Below are positions 26,762 to 35,585 of a DNA stretch of 64,000 bases, in pieces; position 1 is the stretch's first letter, and each line of letters opens with the position of its first letter. Made by a program: the position numbers and the translations under genes. The DNA comes from an uncultured Alistipes sp. Its GTDB lineage: Bacteria > Bacteroidota > Bacteroidia > Bacteroidales > Rikenellaceae. Under the pieces are notes generated by a model that did not search any database, had not been told where the DNA came from, and worked only from the letters and a program-made list of their open reading frames with translations. The stretch lies in contig CAAGLB010000161.1 of the NCBI GenBank assembly GCA_900770635.1, forward strand, positions 1 to 64,000. Reading direction: 5' to 3'.

Positions 26762-28915
26762 ATGAAAAACTATTCAGCAAAAGAGCTTAAGAACATCGTT
26801 CTTATTGGTGCTCCTGGCGCCGGTAAAACTACCCTTGCAGAGGCAATGGCTTTCGAGGGTAAGGTTATTGATCGCAGGGGTAGTATCGAGAATAACAACA
26901 CAATCTCGGACAACACAGATATCGAGCACGAGTACAAGCGTTCGATATACTCAACAACCCTCTTTACTGAGTTTATGGACCGTAAGCTCAACATCATCGA
27001 CTGCCCAGGTTCTGACGACTTCTGTGGTTCGTTGTTCTCTGCCTTCAAGGTAGGTGACGTTGGTGTTATGGTTCTCAACGCACAGAACGGCTGGGAGGTT
27101 GGCTCTGAGCTTCAGTCACGCTATGCTCGCATCCTCAACAAGCCACTTATCGGTGTTGTTAACCAGCTCGATGGCGACAAGGCTAACTACGACGCTACTA
27201 TCGAGGGTATCCGTGCTAACTCATCAGTTAAGCCAGTTATCGTTCAGTATCCTGTAAACCAGGGCTCAGGCTTCGACTCATTCATCGACGTATTGATGAT
27301 GAAGCTCTATAAGTTTGTTGACGAGAACGGTAAGCGTGAGGAGTATCCAATTCCTGAGAGCGAGATGGAGCGTGCTCAGGCTCTCAACCAGGAGCTTGCT
27401 GAGGCTGCTGCAGTTTATGACGACGCACTTATGGAGCTCTACTTCGAGAAGGGTTCACTCACTCAGGACGATATCCGTGCTGGTTTGAAGCTCGGCGTAT
27501 CTAAGCGTGACATCATGCCTATCTTCTGTGCATCAGGTAAGCGCGACATCGGTACTAAGCGTCTTATGGAGTTCATCATCAACGTGGCTCCAGGTCCATT
27601 GAAGGCACCTGCATTCCTCACAACTGAGGGCGAGGAGCTTTTGGCCGAGGCAGATCAGCCAACAGCATTGTTCGTGTTCAAGAGCCAGATCGAGCAGCAT
27701 ATCGGCGAGATCACATACTTCCGTGTAGTTCGTGGTAAGGTGACAGAGGGTATGGAGCTTGTTAACTCACGCACAGGCAACAAGGAGAAGCTATCTCAGC
27801 TATTTGCCGTAGCAGGTAAGAACCGTGTTAAGGTTACTGAGCTTTCAGCAGGTGACATCGGTTGCACAGTTAAGCTTAAGGGCACACGCACAAACGATAC
27901 CTTGGCAGCTCCAGCAACTCCTGTTACTGTTGAGCCTATCGTATTCCCAGAGCCACGCTACCGTGCAGCTATCAAGGCTAAGGAGCAGAGCGACGAGGAG
28001 AAGCTCGGTAAGCTTTTGAACGACGCTAAGTATGAGGATCCTACAATCCTTGTTGAGTACTCTAAGGAGCTCAAGCAGACCATCATCCAGGGCCAGGGTG
28101 AGCACCACCTCAACATTCTCAAGCAGCGTCTATCGTCTGAGAACAAGATGGAGGTTGAGTTCTTTGCTCCTAAGATTTCATACCGTGAGACTATCACTAA
28201 GGTAGCTCAGGCCGACTATCGCCACAAGAAGCAGTCTGGTGGTTCTGGTCAGTTTGGTGAGGTTCACATGGTTATCGAGCCTTACTACGAGGGTATGCCA
28301 GAGCCTACTAAGTATAAGGTTAATGGCCAGGAGATCGCCGTTAGCGTTAAGGGCAAGGAGGAGTACGACTTGCCATGGGGTGGTAAGCTCCAGTACTACA
28401 ACTCAATCGTTGGTGGTGCTATCGACGCTCGCTTCATGCCAGCTATCTTGAAGGGTATCATGGAGAAGATGGATGAGGGCCCATTGACAGGTTCTTATGC
28501 TCGTGACATCCGTGTTGTTATCTACTACGGTAAGATGCACCCAGTAGATTCAAACGAGCTTTCATTTAAGCTTGCTGGCCGTAACGCCTTCAAGGAGGCA
28601 TTCCGCAATGCTGGTCCAAAGATTATGGAGCCTATCTACAACGTTGAGGTGTTGACACCAAGCGAGTATATGGGTGCTGTGATGAGCGACTTGCAGAACC
28701 GTCGTGCTATGATCATGGGTATGGAGTCTGATAAGGGCTTCGACCGTCTTAACGCACGTGTGCCTCTTGCTGAGTTGTATCGCTACTCAACATCATTGTC
28801 ATCACTCACATCGGGTGCTGCAACCTACACTATGCAGTTTGCATCATACGAGCAGGTTCCTGCAGATGTTCAGGACAAGTTGTTGAAGGCTTACACCGAT
28901 ACTGACGAGGAGTAA
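26762..28915 (+). CDS. fusA2: EF-G paralogue with altered GTPase centre (EF-G2/FusA2-like)
   Basis: 717 residues with the five-domain EF-G layout. G1 is GAPGAGKTT (16-24). G3 is DCPGSDDF (80-87), where canonical EF-G has DTPGHVDF, so the catalytic His is Ser84. G4 is NQLD (134-137) instead of NKxD. The same features are known from the Bacteroides thetaiotaomicron EF-G2 (FusA2), reported to support translocation without GTP hydrolysis and to be induced in carbon limitation. I infer a similar role in low-energy translation. It has a structured leader, a possible leader peptide, and repeat copies 4 and 5 after its stop. Confidence 0.9.
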   Translation: MKNYSAKELKNIVLIGAPGAGKTTLAEAMAFEGKVIDRRGSIENNNTISDNTDIEHEYKRSIYSTTLFTEFMDRKLNIIDCPGSDDFCGSLFSAFKVGDVGVMVLNAQNGWEVGSELQSRYARILNKPLIGVVNQLDGDKANYDATIEGIRANSSVKPVIVQYPVNQGSGFDSFIDVLMMKLYKFVDENGKREEYPIPESEMERAQALNQELAEAAAVYDDALMELYFEKGSLTQDDIRAGLKLGVSKRDIMPIFCASGKRDIGTKRLMEFIINVAPGPLKAPAFLTTEGEELLAEADQPTALFVFKSQIEQHIGEITYFRVVRGKVTEGMELVNSRTGNKEKLSQLFAVAGKNRVKVTELSAGDIGCTVKLKGTRTNDTLAAPATPVTVEPIVFPEPRYRAAIKAKEQSDEEKLGKLLNDAKYEDPTILVEYSKELKQTIIQGQGEHHLNILKQRLSSENKMEVEFFAPKISYRETITKVAQADYRHKKQSGGSGQFGEVHMVIEPYYEGMPEPTKYKVNGQEIAVSVKGKEEYDLPWGGKLQYYNSIVGGAIDARFMPAILKGIMEKMDEGPLTGSYARDIRVVIYYGKMHPVDSNELSFKLAGRNAFKEAFRNAGPKIMEPIYNVEVLTPSEYMGAVMSDLQNRRAMIMGMESDKGFDRLNARVPLAELYRYSTSLSSLTSGAATYTMQFASYEQVPADVQDKLLKAYTDTDEE

Positions 28916-28918
28916 TTC

Positions 28919-29042
28919 TTTTCTCGTGATAGCGGCGCATCTGCGGCGCTTCAATCAAAGCCACCAATGGGACGTACTTAGGTACTACCCATCGGTGGCT
29001 TTTTCATGTCAGCGCCACATCTGCACCACTCTGACGAGAAAA
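28919..29042 (+). repeat. GTAC-tip structured repeat, copy 4
   Basis: The ends pair as TTTTCTCGT..A with T..ACGAGAAAA. The main hairpin, 28957-29002, is nearly the same as copy 2 (AAAGCCACC arm, GGGACGTAC-N5-GTACTACCC tip), although the outer stem has different bases. It starts a few bases after the EF-G paralogue stop codon. Confidence 0.8.
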
Positions 29043-29172
29043 TTCCCTCACGCACTGCACTGTTGAGAAAGTTCTCGAATGAGCAGTACATTTAGTACAG
29101 CCCATCCGGGCTTTTTCATGTCAGCGCCACATCTGCACCACTCTGACGAGAAAATTCCCTCACGCTCTGCAC
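29043..29172 (+). repeat. GTAC-tip structured repeat, copy 5 (partial, with a 57-bp duplication)
   Basis: A second main hairpin with the GAGCAGTAC-N5-GTACAGCCC tip (29080-29105) is followed by a 57-bp stretch (29109-29165) identical to 28997-29053 of copy 4. The left half is shortened. It probably arose by local duplication plus replacement of the tip. Confidence 0.75.
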
Positions 29173-29198
29173 CGATAAGAAAAACCTCTCGCCAATAA

Positions 29199-29229
29199 TT
29201 GTCTATCCGAACTAATTTTCTTATCTTTG
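29199..29229 (+). promoter_or_regulatory. Promoter of the GH2 gene
   Basis: TTG at 29199-29201, exactly 20 bp, then TATCTTTG at 29222-29229: the Bacteroidetes primary promoter pattern. The start codon is 28 bp further on. Confidence 0.8.
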
Positions 29230-29257
29230 CCTAAGATAACTAAAAAAAAAATTAGAT

Positions 29258-31762
29258 ATGAGACGATTAGGAATGTTATTAGTGGCGATATTGGCGCTCA
29301 GCACATCGCTATATGCACAACGCACCGAGCAGCTGCTGGACAAGGGTTGGCGCTTTACCCGTGAGGATGGTGCCGAGTTTAGCCAGGTGGGCTACGACGA
29401 TAGCAAGTGGCAGAGCGTGACCATACCTCACGACTGGGCTATTTATGGTCCGTTCAGCATCAACAACGATAAGCAGAATACGGCCATCACGCAGGATGGT
29501 CAGCAGGAGGCTATGGAGCATGCGGGACGCACCGGAGGCCTTCCATTTGTTGGTGTTGGCTGGTATCGTCTTAATTTCGAAGCGCCCGCTTTCGAGGAGG
29601 GCAAGCGTGCTACAATCCTCTTTGATGGTGCTATGAGCAACGCCCATGTTTATGTCAATGGCGAGGAGGTGGGCTACTGGCCATACGGCTATAACGCCTT
29701 CTATTTCGACATCACAGAGCAGCTCAAGGTGGGCGAGGTAAACACCCTTGCCGTACGTCTTGAGAACAAACCAGACTCGTCACGTTGGTATCCTGGTGCA
29801 GGCCTTTACCGCAACGTACACCTTATCATCACTGAGGAGTTAAACATCCCTATGTGGGGCGTGCAGATCACAACGCCTGATGTGCGTGAGGAGTGTGCAA
29901 CGGTACACATCAGGACAAAGGTGAACTTGCCTAAGGGCAAGCATATACGTGACTATACAGTCTCTTCCGACATCTTCGACCAGGATGGCAACCCTGTATA
30001 TAGCCATGCCGCACTTGGCGATGTTTTCGGCACAGACTACTTTACTGAGGAGATTATTCTTAGTGATCCCGAGCTATGGAGTGTAGAGCGTCCATACCTC
30101 TACACCGTTGTTGTTAGGGTGCTAAGCCCTAACGGCACATACGACGAGCAGACGATACGCTTCGGCATCCGCACAATAGAGATACGCCCCGACGAGGGTA
30201 TGTTTATCAATGGCGTGGAGACCAAGTTTAAGGGTGTGTGCAACCACCACGACCTTGGCCCATTGGGTGCTGCGGTAAACGAGGCGGCAATACGTCGTCA
30301 GATACGCATACTCAAGGACATGGGCTGCAACGCTATACGCACGTCGCACAACATGCCTGCTCCCGAGCTCGTTGAGGCGTGCGACGAGATGGGTATGATG
30401 CTCATGCTCGAGTCGTTCGACGAGTGGCGCACGCCAAAGCTCAAGAATGGCTACCACAACTACTTCGACGAGTGGGTTGAGCGTGACCTCGTAAACCTTG
30501 TTCAGCACTTCCGCAACAACCCAAGTGTCGTTATGTGGTGTATCGGCAACGAGGTGCCCGACCAGGGCGATGTCATCTGGGGCTCGAAACTGTCTCGCAT
30601 GTTGCAGGATATATGCCACCGTGAGGACCCAACACGCCCAGTAACACAGGGTATGGATCAGCCTCACAACGTGGTGTACAACAACATGGCCGCTGTGATG
30701 GATGTTGCTGGCTTCAACTACCGACCACACCGCTACCCTGACAACTACTTGCGTCTGCCTCAGCAGATTATCCTCGGCTCGGAGACAGCTTCGACAGTGA
30801 GCAGCCGAGGCGTGTATAAGTTCCCTGTTGAGCGCCGCTCGATGGCTAAGTACGACGACCATCAGGCATCGTCATACGATGTTGAGCATTGCAGCTGGTC
30901 AAACCTCCCTGAGGACGACTGGATTTGGCACGATGACTTTAAGTGGGGCATTGGCGAGTTTGTGTGGACAGGCTTCGACTATCTTGGCGAGCCTACACCA
31001 TACTACTCTGATTGGCCAAGTCACTCATCGCTATTCGGTATTATTGACCTTGCGGGCTTGCCAAAGGATAGATACTACCTATATCGCAGCCACTGGAACA
31101 CCGAGGCGGAAACCCTGCACATATTGCCTCACTGGACATGGCCTGGTCGTGAGGGCGAGGTAACACCTGTGTTTGTATATACCAACTACCCAAGTGCCGA
31201 GCTCTTCATCAATGGCGTGAGCCAGGGTGTACGCACCAAGGACGATACTATCTCTGCTGAGGAGACTTGGGAGAAAGAGTCGGAGCAGACGCCTACATCG
31301 TTCACACGCCAGAAGCGCTACCGCCTAATGTGGTTCGACACTAAGTATGAGCCAGGCACTGTTAAGGTTGTTGCCTACGACAAGGATGGCAATGCTGTTG
31401 CCGAGAATGAGGTTTGCACCGCAGGTGAGCCTCACCACATCGAGCTCGTGGCCGACCGCTCGACAATAAAGGCTGATGGCAAGGATTTGTCGTTTATCAC
31501 AGTTAAGGTTGTTGATGCTAATGGCAACCTATGCCCCAATGCCCAGCACTTGGTGAAGTATAGTGTCAAGGGCAAGGGTTGGTATCGTGCAGGTGCTAAT
31601 GGCGATCCTACATCGTTGGAGTTGTTCCATAAGCCACAGATGAAGGTGTTTAACGGCATGATGACCGCCATTGTTCAGAGTACCGAGCAGGCTGGCGACA
31701 TCGTGCTAACAGCAACAGCCAAGGGCCTTAAATCGGCAAAGATAACAATCAAGGCTGAGTAA
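29258..31762 (+). CDS. Secreted GH2 beta-galactosidase-like glycoside hydrolase
   Basis: 834 residues with a signal peptide ending near LSTSLYAQ. The order is jelly-roll sugar-binding domain (residues 25-190), immunoglobulin-like domain, TIM barrel (about 290-600) and C-terminal Ig-like modules of the DUF4982 type. The acid/base Glu is in WCIGNEVPDQ (about 430) and the probable nucleophile is in LGSETAS (about 508). It likely releases beta-galactose or a related sugar from host or plant glycans in the periplasm. No SusC/D genes adjoin, so it is a lone enzyme gene with its own promoter and terminator. Confidence 0.92.
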   Translation: MRRLGMLLVAILALSTSLYAQRTEQLLDKGWRFTREDGAEFSQVGYDDSKWQSVTIPHDWAIYGPFSINNDKQNTAITQDGQQEAMEHAGRTGGLPFVGVGWYRLNFEAPAFEEGKRATILFDGAMSNAHVYVNGEEVGYWPYGYNAFYFDITEQLKVGEVNTLAVRLENKPDSSRWYPGAGLYRNVHLIITEELNIPMWGVQITTPDVREECATVHIRTKVNLPKGKHIRDYTVSSDIFDQDGNPVYSHAALGDVFGTDYFTEEIILSDPELWSVERPYLYTVVVRVLSPNGTYDEQTIRFGIRTIEIRPDEGMFINGVETKFKGVCNHHDLGPLGAAVNEAAIRRQIRILKDMGCNAIRTSHNMPAPELVEACDEMGMMLMLESFDEWRTPKLKNGYHNYFDEWVERDLVNLVQHFRNNPSVVMWCIGNEVPDQGDVIWGSKLSRMLQDICHREDPTRPVTQGMDQPHNVVYNNMAAVMDVAGFNYRPHRYPDNYLRLPQQIILGSETASTVSSRGVYKFPVERRSMAKYDDHQASSYDVEHCSWSNLPEDDWIWHDDFKWGIGEFVWTGFDYLGEPTPYYSDWPSHSSLFGIIDLAGLPKDRYYLYRSHWNTEAETLHILPHWTWPGREGEVTPVFVYTNYPSAELFINGVSQGVRTKDDTISAEETWEKESEQTPTSFTRQKRYRLMWFDTKYEPGTVKVVAYDKDGNAVAENEVCTAGEPHHIELVADRSTIKADGKDLSFITVKVVDANGNLCPNAQHLVKYSVKGKGWYRAGANGDPTSLELFHKPQMKVFNGMMTAIVQSTEQAGDIVLTATAKGLKSAKITIKAE

Positions 31763-31778
31763 CATACATCTTATATGC

Positions 31779-31818
31779 AGAGTGCCTGTCCAACGATTTG
31801 GACAGGCACTCTCTTTTT
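31779..31818 (+). terminator. Intrinsic terminator after the GH2 gene
   Basis: A 13-bp stem (AGAGTGCCTGTCC with GGACAGGCACTCT) and a T-rich tail; convergent with the PAS gene. Confidence 0.9.
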
Positions 31819-31835
31819 CGCTTTCACCTTAAAGG

Positions 31836-32177
31836 CTACTCCCTTACGTAGTGGGGCATCTCTGTTGGAATCTCCAACGAGAACTCGACAAGGCCTGCTA
31901 CATCGCCCGACTCATACCAAGGTGTCTGGTAGATGAGCTTGCGTAGGCCTCGCTTCTCTATGGTGTAGGCGTTGTTCTCGCCATTCGATATTAGGCGGTT
32001 GATAATCTCACGTGAGCGTGCCGAGTGGCATGGCATCATCGACTTGCCACGCACATCGCCATTGACCTCCACCGAGCGTTTGTTCTGATATAGCACCACG
32101 CCATCGAGGTCGCAAACGGTGATTGCACAGGTTTTTAGGGTGTCGCTCCATGGCGAACGGATATCTTCAAAATTCAT
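31836..32177 (-). CDS. Single-domain PAS protein
   Basis: 113 residues that cover one PAS-like fold and nothing else: ITVCDLDGVVLYQNKRSVE, a central helix with RSREIINRLIS, and closing strands YTIEKRGLRKLIYQTPWY. No kinase, cyclase or DNA-binding domain is attached. It may bind a ligand or act as a small adapter. The partner is not visible here. Confidence 0.7.
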   Translation of the reverse strand: MNFEDIRSPWSDTLKTCAITVCDLDGVVLYQNKRSVEVNGDVRGKSMMPCHSARSREIINRLISNGENNAYTIEKRGLRKLIYQTPWYESGDVAGLVEFSLEIPTEMPHYVRE

Positions 32178-32207
32178 AATATATTTGGTTTTGTTAGTTT
32201 ATTCTAT

Positions 32208-32326
32208 AAGCTCTCTAACAAGGCTGCTTTGTCGTTACGCTTGCCCTCAAAATGCTCATTTACACTTAGGTAAACTCCGCTTTTTCGGGCTTCGCAAGCC
32301 TAAAATCAGCTCTTGTTATACAGCTT
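32208..32326 (+). repeat. Structured repeat, copy 9 (variant with TTTAC/GTAAA tip)
   Basis: The ends AAGCTCTCTAACAAG (32208-32222) and CTTGTTATACAGCTT (32312-32326) pair with two mismatches. The internal hairpin near 32250-32280 has TTTAC-N6-GTAAA where other copies have GTAC/GTAC. It shares the CTAACAAGGC..CTTTGTCGTTA start and the TGTTATACA end with copy 7. It lies between the RSH gene and the PAS gene, in the opposite orientation to both. Confidence 0.6.
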
Positions 32327-32369
32327 CTAAGTACAAGGAAGAAGCCAACAAGTCTGTTAGACATCCTCG

Positions 32370-34583
32370 TTAGTTTATTCTATACACATTTTTTATGCCC
32401 TTGATGCGGCGCAATGAGTGCAACAACATGTCGACAATATTAGCACCCGTAACCTCAACAGAGAGCTGTGCGGTGACCGATCCATCGCCCTTGGGCGTGA
32501 AGTTGATGCCTCGAACAGCGAGTTTCAGCTCCTTGCTCGCTGTGTCCATGATTGTTGTTGCAAGACCAGGTATGTCGGCTGCCGAGATGCCCACAGTAAC
32601 ACGAAAAGCTCCCTCGGCACCCTCTCTCCAGCGGGCATCCATAACACGGTAGGGGTAGCGCTCACGCATGCGTCGTGCATTGGGACAGTCGGTGCGGTGA
32701 ACGGTGATGCCAGCATTTATGGTTATAAAGCCAAAGATGTCGTCGCCCTTGATTGGGTTGCAGCACTTACCGAGTTTGTACTCTATGTTGTTGATCTTCT
32801 CGTCGATAACCAAAGCATCGCCACGTTTTGATGTTTCGTCGCCACGCTCCTCACGTAGGCGTGCCTTGTGCTCCTCAACCTCCTGGGCTGCCTGTCGACG
32901 CTCCTCGTCAGCCTCGCCCGAGAGCCAGCGTTGGAGGATATCTTTGATTTGTGAGATCTCGATCTTCTGGTCGGCAATAGCCACATAGAGCTCATTGCCA
33001 CGCTTGATTTTGAAGTGCTTACATAGGTAGGCAACAGCCTCGTCGATAGATGTGTCGATCTTCCAATTTTTAAGCTTGCGCTCAAGCTCCTCACGGCCTA
33101 AGCGGGCATGCTTCTGCTTCTGCTCACGCAAGAATGCACGTATGCGGCCACGAGCCTTCTGCGTGACGCAGTAGTTGAGCCAATCGGCCTTAGGAGTTTG
33201 GTCTTTGCGTGTTAGCACCTCGCAGATGTCGCCATTGTGCAGCGGCTCCTTAATGGGCACTACACGGCCACCAACCTTACCTCCCACGCAGATGCCACCC
33301 AACGAGGTGTGTATGTCGAAGGCGAAGTCTAACACTGTTGCTCCCTCAGGGAGCTTGCGTATGTCGCCCGATGGGGTAAACACAAATACCTCGCCCGACG
33401 ACTTTGCCTCGAAGCGCTGAGCAATAGACTCCGATGTGGTGTCCTCCAAGAGCTCTCGTAGTCGACCAAGCCATGCCTCGGCACCTATGCCGCCTTGCTT
33501 AACACCCTTATAGCGCCAATGTGCGGCGATGCCTCGCTCGGCAACCTCGTCCATGCGCTCGGTGCGTATCTGCACCTCCACCCATCGACCTTCGCTGCCT
33601 AAAACTGTGGCATGCAACGACTCATAGCCATTGCTCTTGGGGATAGATATCCAGTCACGCATGCGCTCGGTATTTGGTGTATAGAGGCTTGTGACATGCG
33701 AATACACTGTCCAGCACTGCGCCTTCTCACGCTCAGGCGGGCAGTCTATAATGATGCGTAGGGCGAAGATGTCGTAGACACCTTTGAAGTCGACCTTCTG
33801 CTTGCGCATCTTCTGAAAGATAGAGTAAACCGACTTGGTGCGGCTCTTGATATGATACTTTATGCCGTCCTCATCAAGAAGCTTGCGCACAGGGCGTAGA
33901 AACTCCTCGATAAATGTCATGCGCTCCTGCTCGCTCTCCTTAAGCTCATCGACAATATGGTTGTACATATCAGTCTCGAGGTGCTTGAGCGATAGATCCT
34001 CGAGCTCGCTCTTGATGCTATACAAGCCGAGCTTGTGGGCAATCTGTGCATATAGGTTGAGGCTCTCCCAACTCTTCTTGCGACGTTTGCGCTCGGGGAA
34101 CATGTCGAGTGAGCGCATAACTTCGAGGCGGTCGGCAAGCTTGATGAGTATGACACGTGGATCCTCGGAGTAGGAAACGATCATATCTCTGAAGTCCGAT
34201 GCCTGCTCCTTAGATGCTTTGAGCTTGATATCCGAGATCTTGGCAAGAGCCATGGCAATGCCGAGGGTCTCCTCGCCATACTCCTGGCGGATGGTGGTCA
34301 TCAGCTCGTCGATGGCAGTGTCGTGCTCTTGAAAGGCTATGCGCACAACATCGTGTATGATGGCGGCAATGGTTGAGTTACGGCCAAGGCCTATCTCCTC
34401 GACAACGATGCGTGCCACAGCCACGCCATGATCGAGCATGGGGCTCGAGTCGTAGCGCATAATACCATGTAGCCCCTCGTAGGCAAACAGCAGTGCGTTG
34501 TCGACCATCTGCTGGGTGCGCTCCGAGAAGTTGGATTTGATAAGCTTCCTAAACGAGCTATAACGTTCGAGTATATTATTCAT
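32370..34583 (-). CDS. RelA/SpoT-family (p)ppGpp enzyme, probably synthetase only
   Basis: 737 residues with HD, synthetase, TGS and ACT domains. Hydrolase region: His and HD are present (IIHDVVR), but the Glu-Asp pair that follows in active hydrolases (HDxxED) is replaced by Arg-Ile, and LADRLHN reads LADRLEV. The synthetase region SRTKSVYSIFQKM...YDIFALRIII...KSNGYESLHATV looks intact. The TGS domain (VFTPSGDIRKLPEGATVLDFAF) and C-terminal ACT domain (VTVGISAADIPGLATTIM) follow. I infer (p)ppGpp synthesis in the stringent response with hydrolysis lost. It overlaps the end of the methyltransferase gene by 8 bp. Confidence 0.9.
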   Translation of the reverse strand: MNNILERYSSFRKLIKSNFSERTQQMVDNALLFAYEGLHGIMRYDSSPMLDHGVAVARIVVEEIGLGRNSTIAAIIHDVVRIAFQEHDTAIDELMTTIRQEYGEETLGIAMALAKISDIKLKASKEQASDFRDMIVSYSEDPRVILIKLADRLEVMRSLDMFPERKRRKKSWESLNLYAQIAHKLGLYSIKSELEDLSLKHLETDMYNHIVDELKESEQERMTFIEEFLRPVRKLLDEDGIKYHIKSRTKSVYSIFQKMRKQKVDFKGVYDIFALRIIIDCPPEREKAQCWTVYSHVTSLYTPNTERMRDWISIPKSNGYESLHATVLGSEGRWVEVQIRTERMDEVAERGIAAHWRYKGVKQGGIGAEAWLGRLRELLEDTTSESIAQRFEAKSSGEVFVFTPSGDIRKLPEGATVLDFAFDIHTSLGGICVGGKVGGRVVPIKEPLHNGDICEVLTRKDQTPKADWLNYCVTQKARGRIRAFLREQKQKHARLGREELERKLKNWKIDTSIDEAVAYLCKHFKIKRGNELYVAIADQKIEISQIKDILQRWLSGEADEERRQAAQEVEEHKARLREERGDETSKRGDALVIDEKINNIEYKLGKCCNPIKGDDIFGFITINAGITVHRTDCPNARRMRERYPYRVMDARWREGAEGAFRVTVGISAADIPGLATTIMDTASKELKLAVRGINFTPKGDGSVTAQLSVEVTGANIVDMLLHSLRRIKGIKNVYRIN

Positions 34584-35388
34584 TTGTTAACGCATGTTCT
34601 TCGGTTGGAGATTCTACATGGGGCTTACGCACGATAACAAGGTCGTCCTCGCCAGGGGCATATAGTCGCTTCTCCCACTCTGTTAGGTGGCGAGCAAAGT
34701 CGTTGCGCTCGACGTCGAAGCCTGCATCACGAAGCCTGTCGTCATAATCACGACCATATACTCGGCGATGGTCATACTGGCCAAAGAGGCAAGTGCGTTC
34801 CTCGGGATCTGTGATCGAGTCATCCTCGAAGGTTGTTGCACGTGTTCTATCCTCTGGAACAAGCATTATGCCCCAGCCGCCAGGTCGCATGATGCGATAT
34901 AGCTCCTGCATGGCAAGGCGGTCGTTGTCGACATGCTCGAGCAGATGGTTGCAGATGATGACATCCACCGAGTTCGACGGCAATGGAATGTCCTGCACGT
35001 CGAAGTGCTGGTCGGCAAATGGCGACTCGAGGTCGGCGGTGATATAATCTTTGCTTGTGCCGTAGCTCTCACGAAAATGGTTCATGAGCGATGGCTCGGG
35101 AGCTATGTGCAGCAGGCGTGGGTGGCTCTTAAAAAGCGATGTGTTGCGCTCCATCCATAGCCATATCATGCGGTGACGCTCCAGCGATAAGCAGCTGGGG
35201 CATAGTGCGTTGTTGCGCCCCTTGACATAGCCGTATGGCATGAAGTTGCGATAGCGTGAGCCACATATAGGGCACTCACGACCACGTCCCTTGTAGAATA
35301 ACCCTAAGAGAGGTACTGCCCATGTGGCCATGCGCTGGATGATGCGCCTCGGAACATGGTTGAGTATCCACCTGATTATAAACTTCAT
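34576..35388 (-). CDS. Class I SAM-dependent methyltransferase with N-terminal zinc-ribbon
   Basis: The start is taken at 35388 (MKFIIRWILN), 5 bp after xseB; the longer frame overlaps xseB. About 270 residues. Near the N-terminus CPICGSRYRNFMPYG and ALCPSCLSLERHR give two CxxC pairs, likely one zinc site. The Rossmann core then reads LHIAPEPSLMNHF, DIPLPSNSVDVIICNHLLEHV and MRPGGWGIM (Methyltransf_11 type). Substrate unknown; similar proteins occur near glycan genes, but here it sits between xseB and the RSH gene. Confidence 0.82.
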   Translation of the reverse strand: MKFIIRWILNHVPRRIIQRMATWAVPLLGLFYKGRGRECPICGSRYRNFMPYGYVKGRNNALCPSCLSLERHRMIWLWMERNTSLFKSHPRLLHIAPEPSLMNHFRESYGTSKDYITADLESPFADQHFDVQDIPLPSNSVDVIICNHLLEHVDNDRLAMQELYRIMRPGGWGIMLVPEDRTRATTFEDDSITDPEERTCLFGQYDHRRVYGRDYDDRLRDAGFDVERNDFARHLTEWEKRLYAPGEDDLVIVRKPHVESPTEEHALTNE

Positions 35389-35393
35389 AGCAC

Positions 35394-35585
35394 CTATCCG
35401 TTTATAAGTTTTTCGACCTCTTGCTCGGTGGTGGCAAGCATCTTGCGACACTCCGAGATGAGCTTTGTGGCACGAGCTACCGACGTTGTGAGCTCATCAA
35501 CATTCATCTCGCCTGTGCGCAAACGTGCCAAGATGCTCTCAATCTCGGCCATCGACTCTGTATATGTTAACTTCTTTGTAGCCAT
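35394..35585 (-). CDS. xseB: Exodeoxyribonuclease VII small subunit
   Basis: 63 residues, helical, with the LTYTESMAEIESILARLRTGE motif near the N-terminus and the ARATKLISECRKML helix that bind XseA. It completes ExoVII, which degrades single-stranded DNA. Its ATG overlaps the xseA stop (TAATG). Confidence 0.94.
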   Translation of the reverse strand: MATKKLTYTESMAEIESILARLRTGEMNVDELTTSVARATKLISECRKMLATTEQEVEKLING

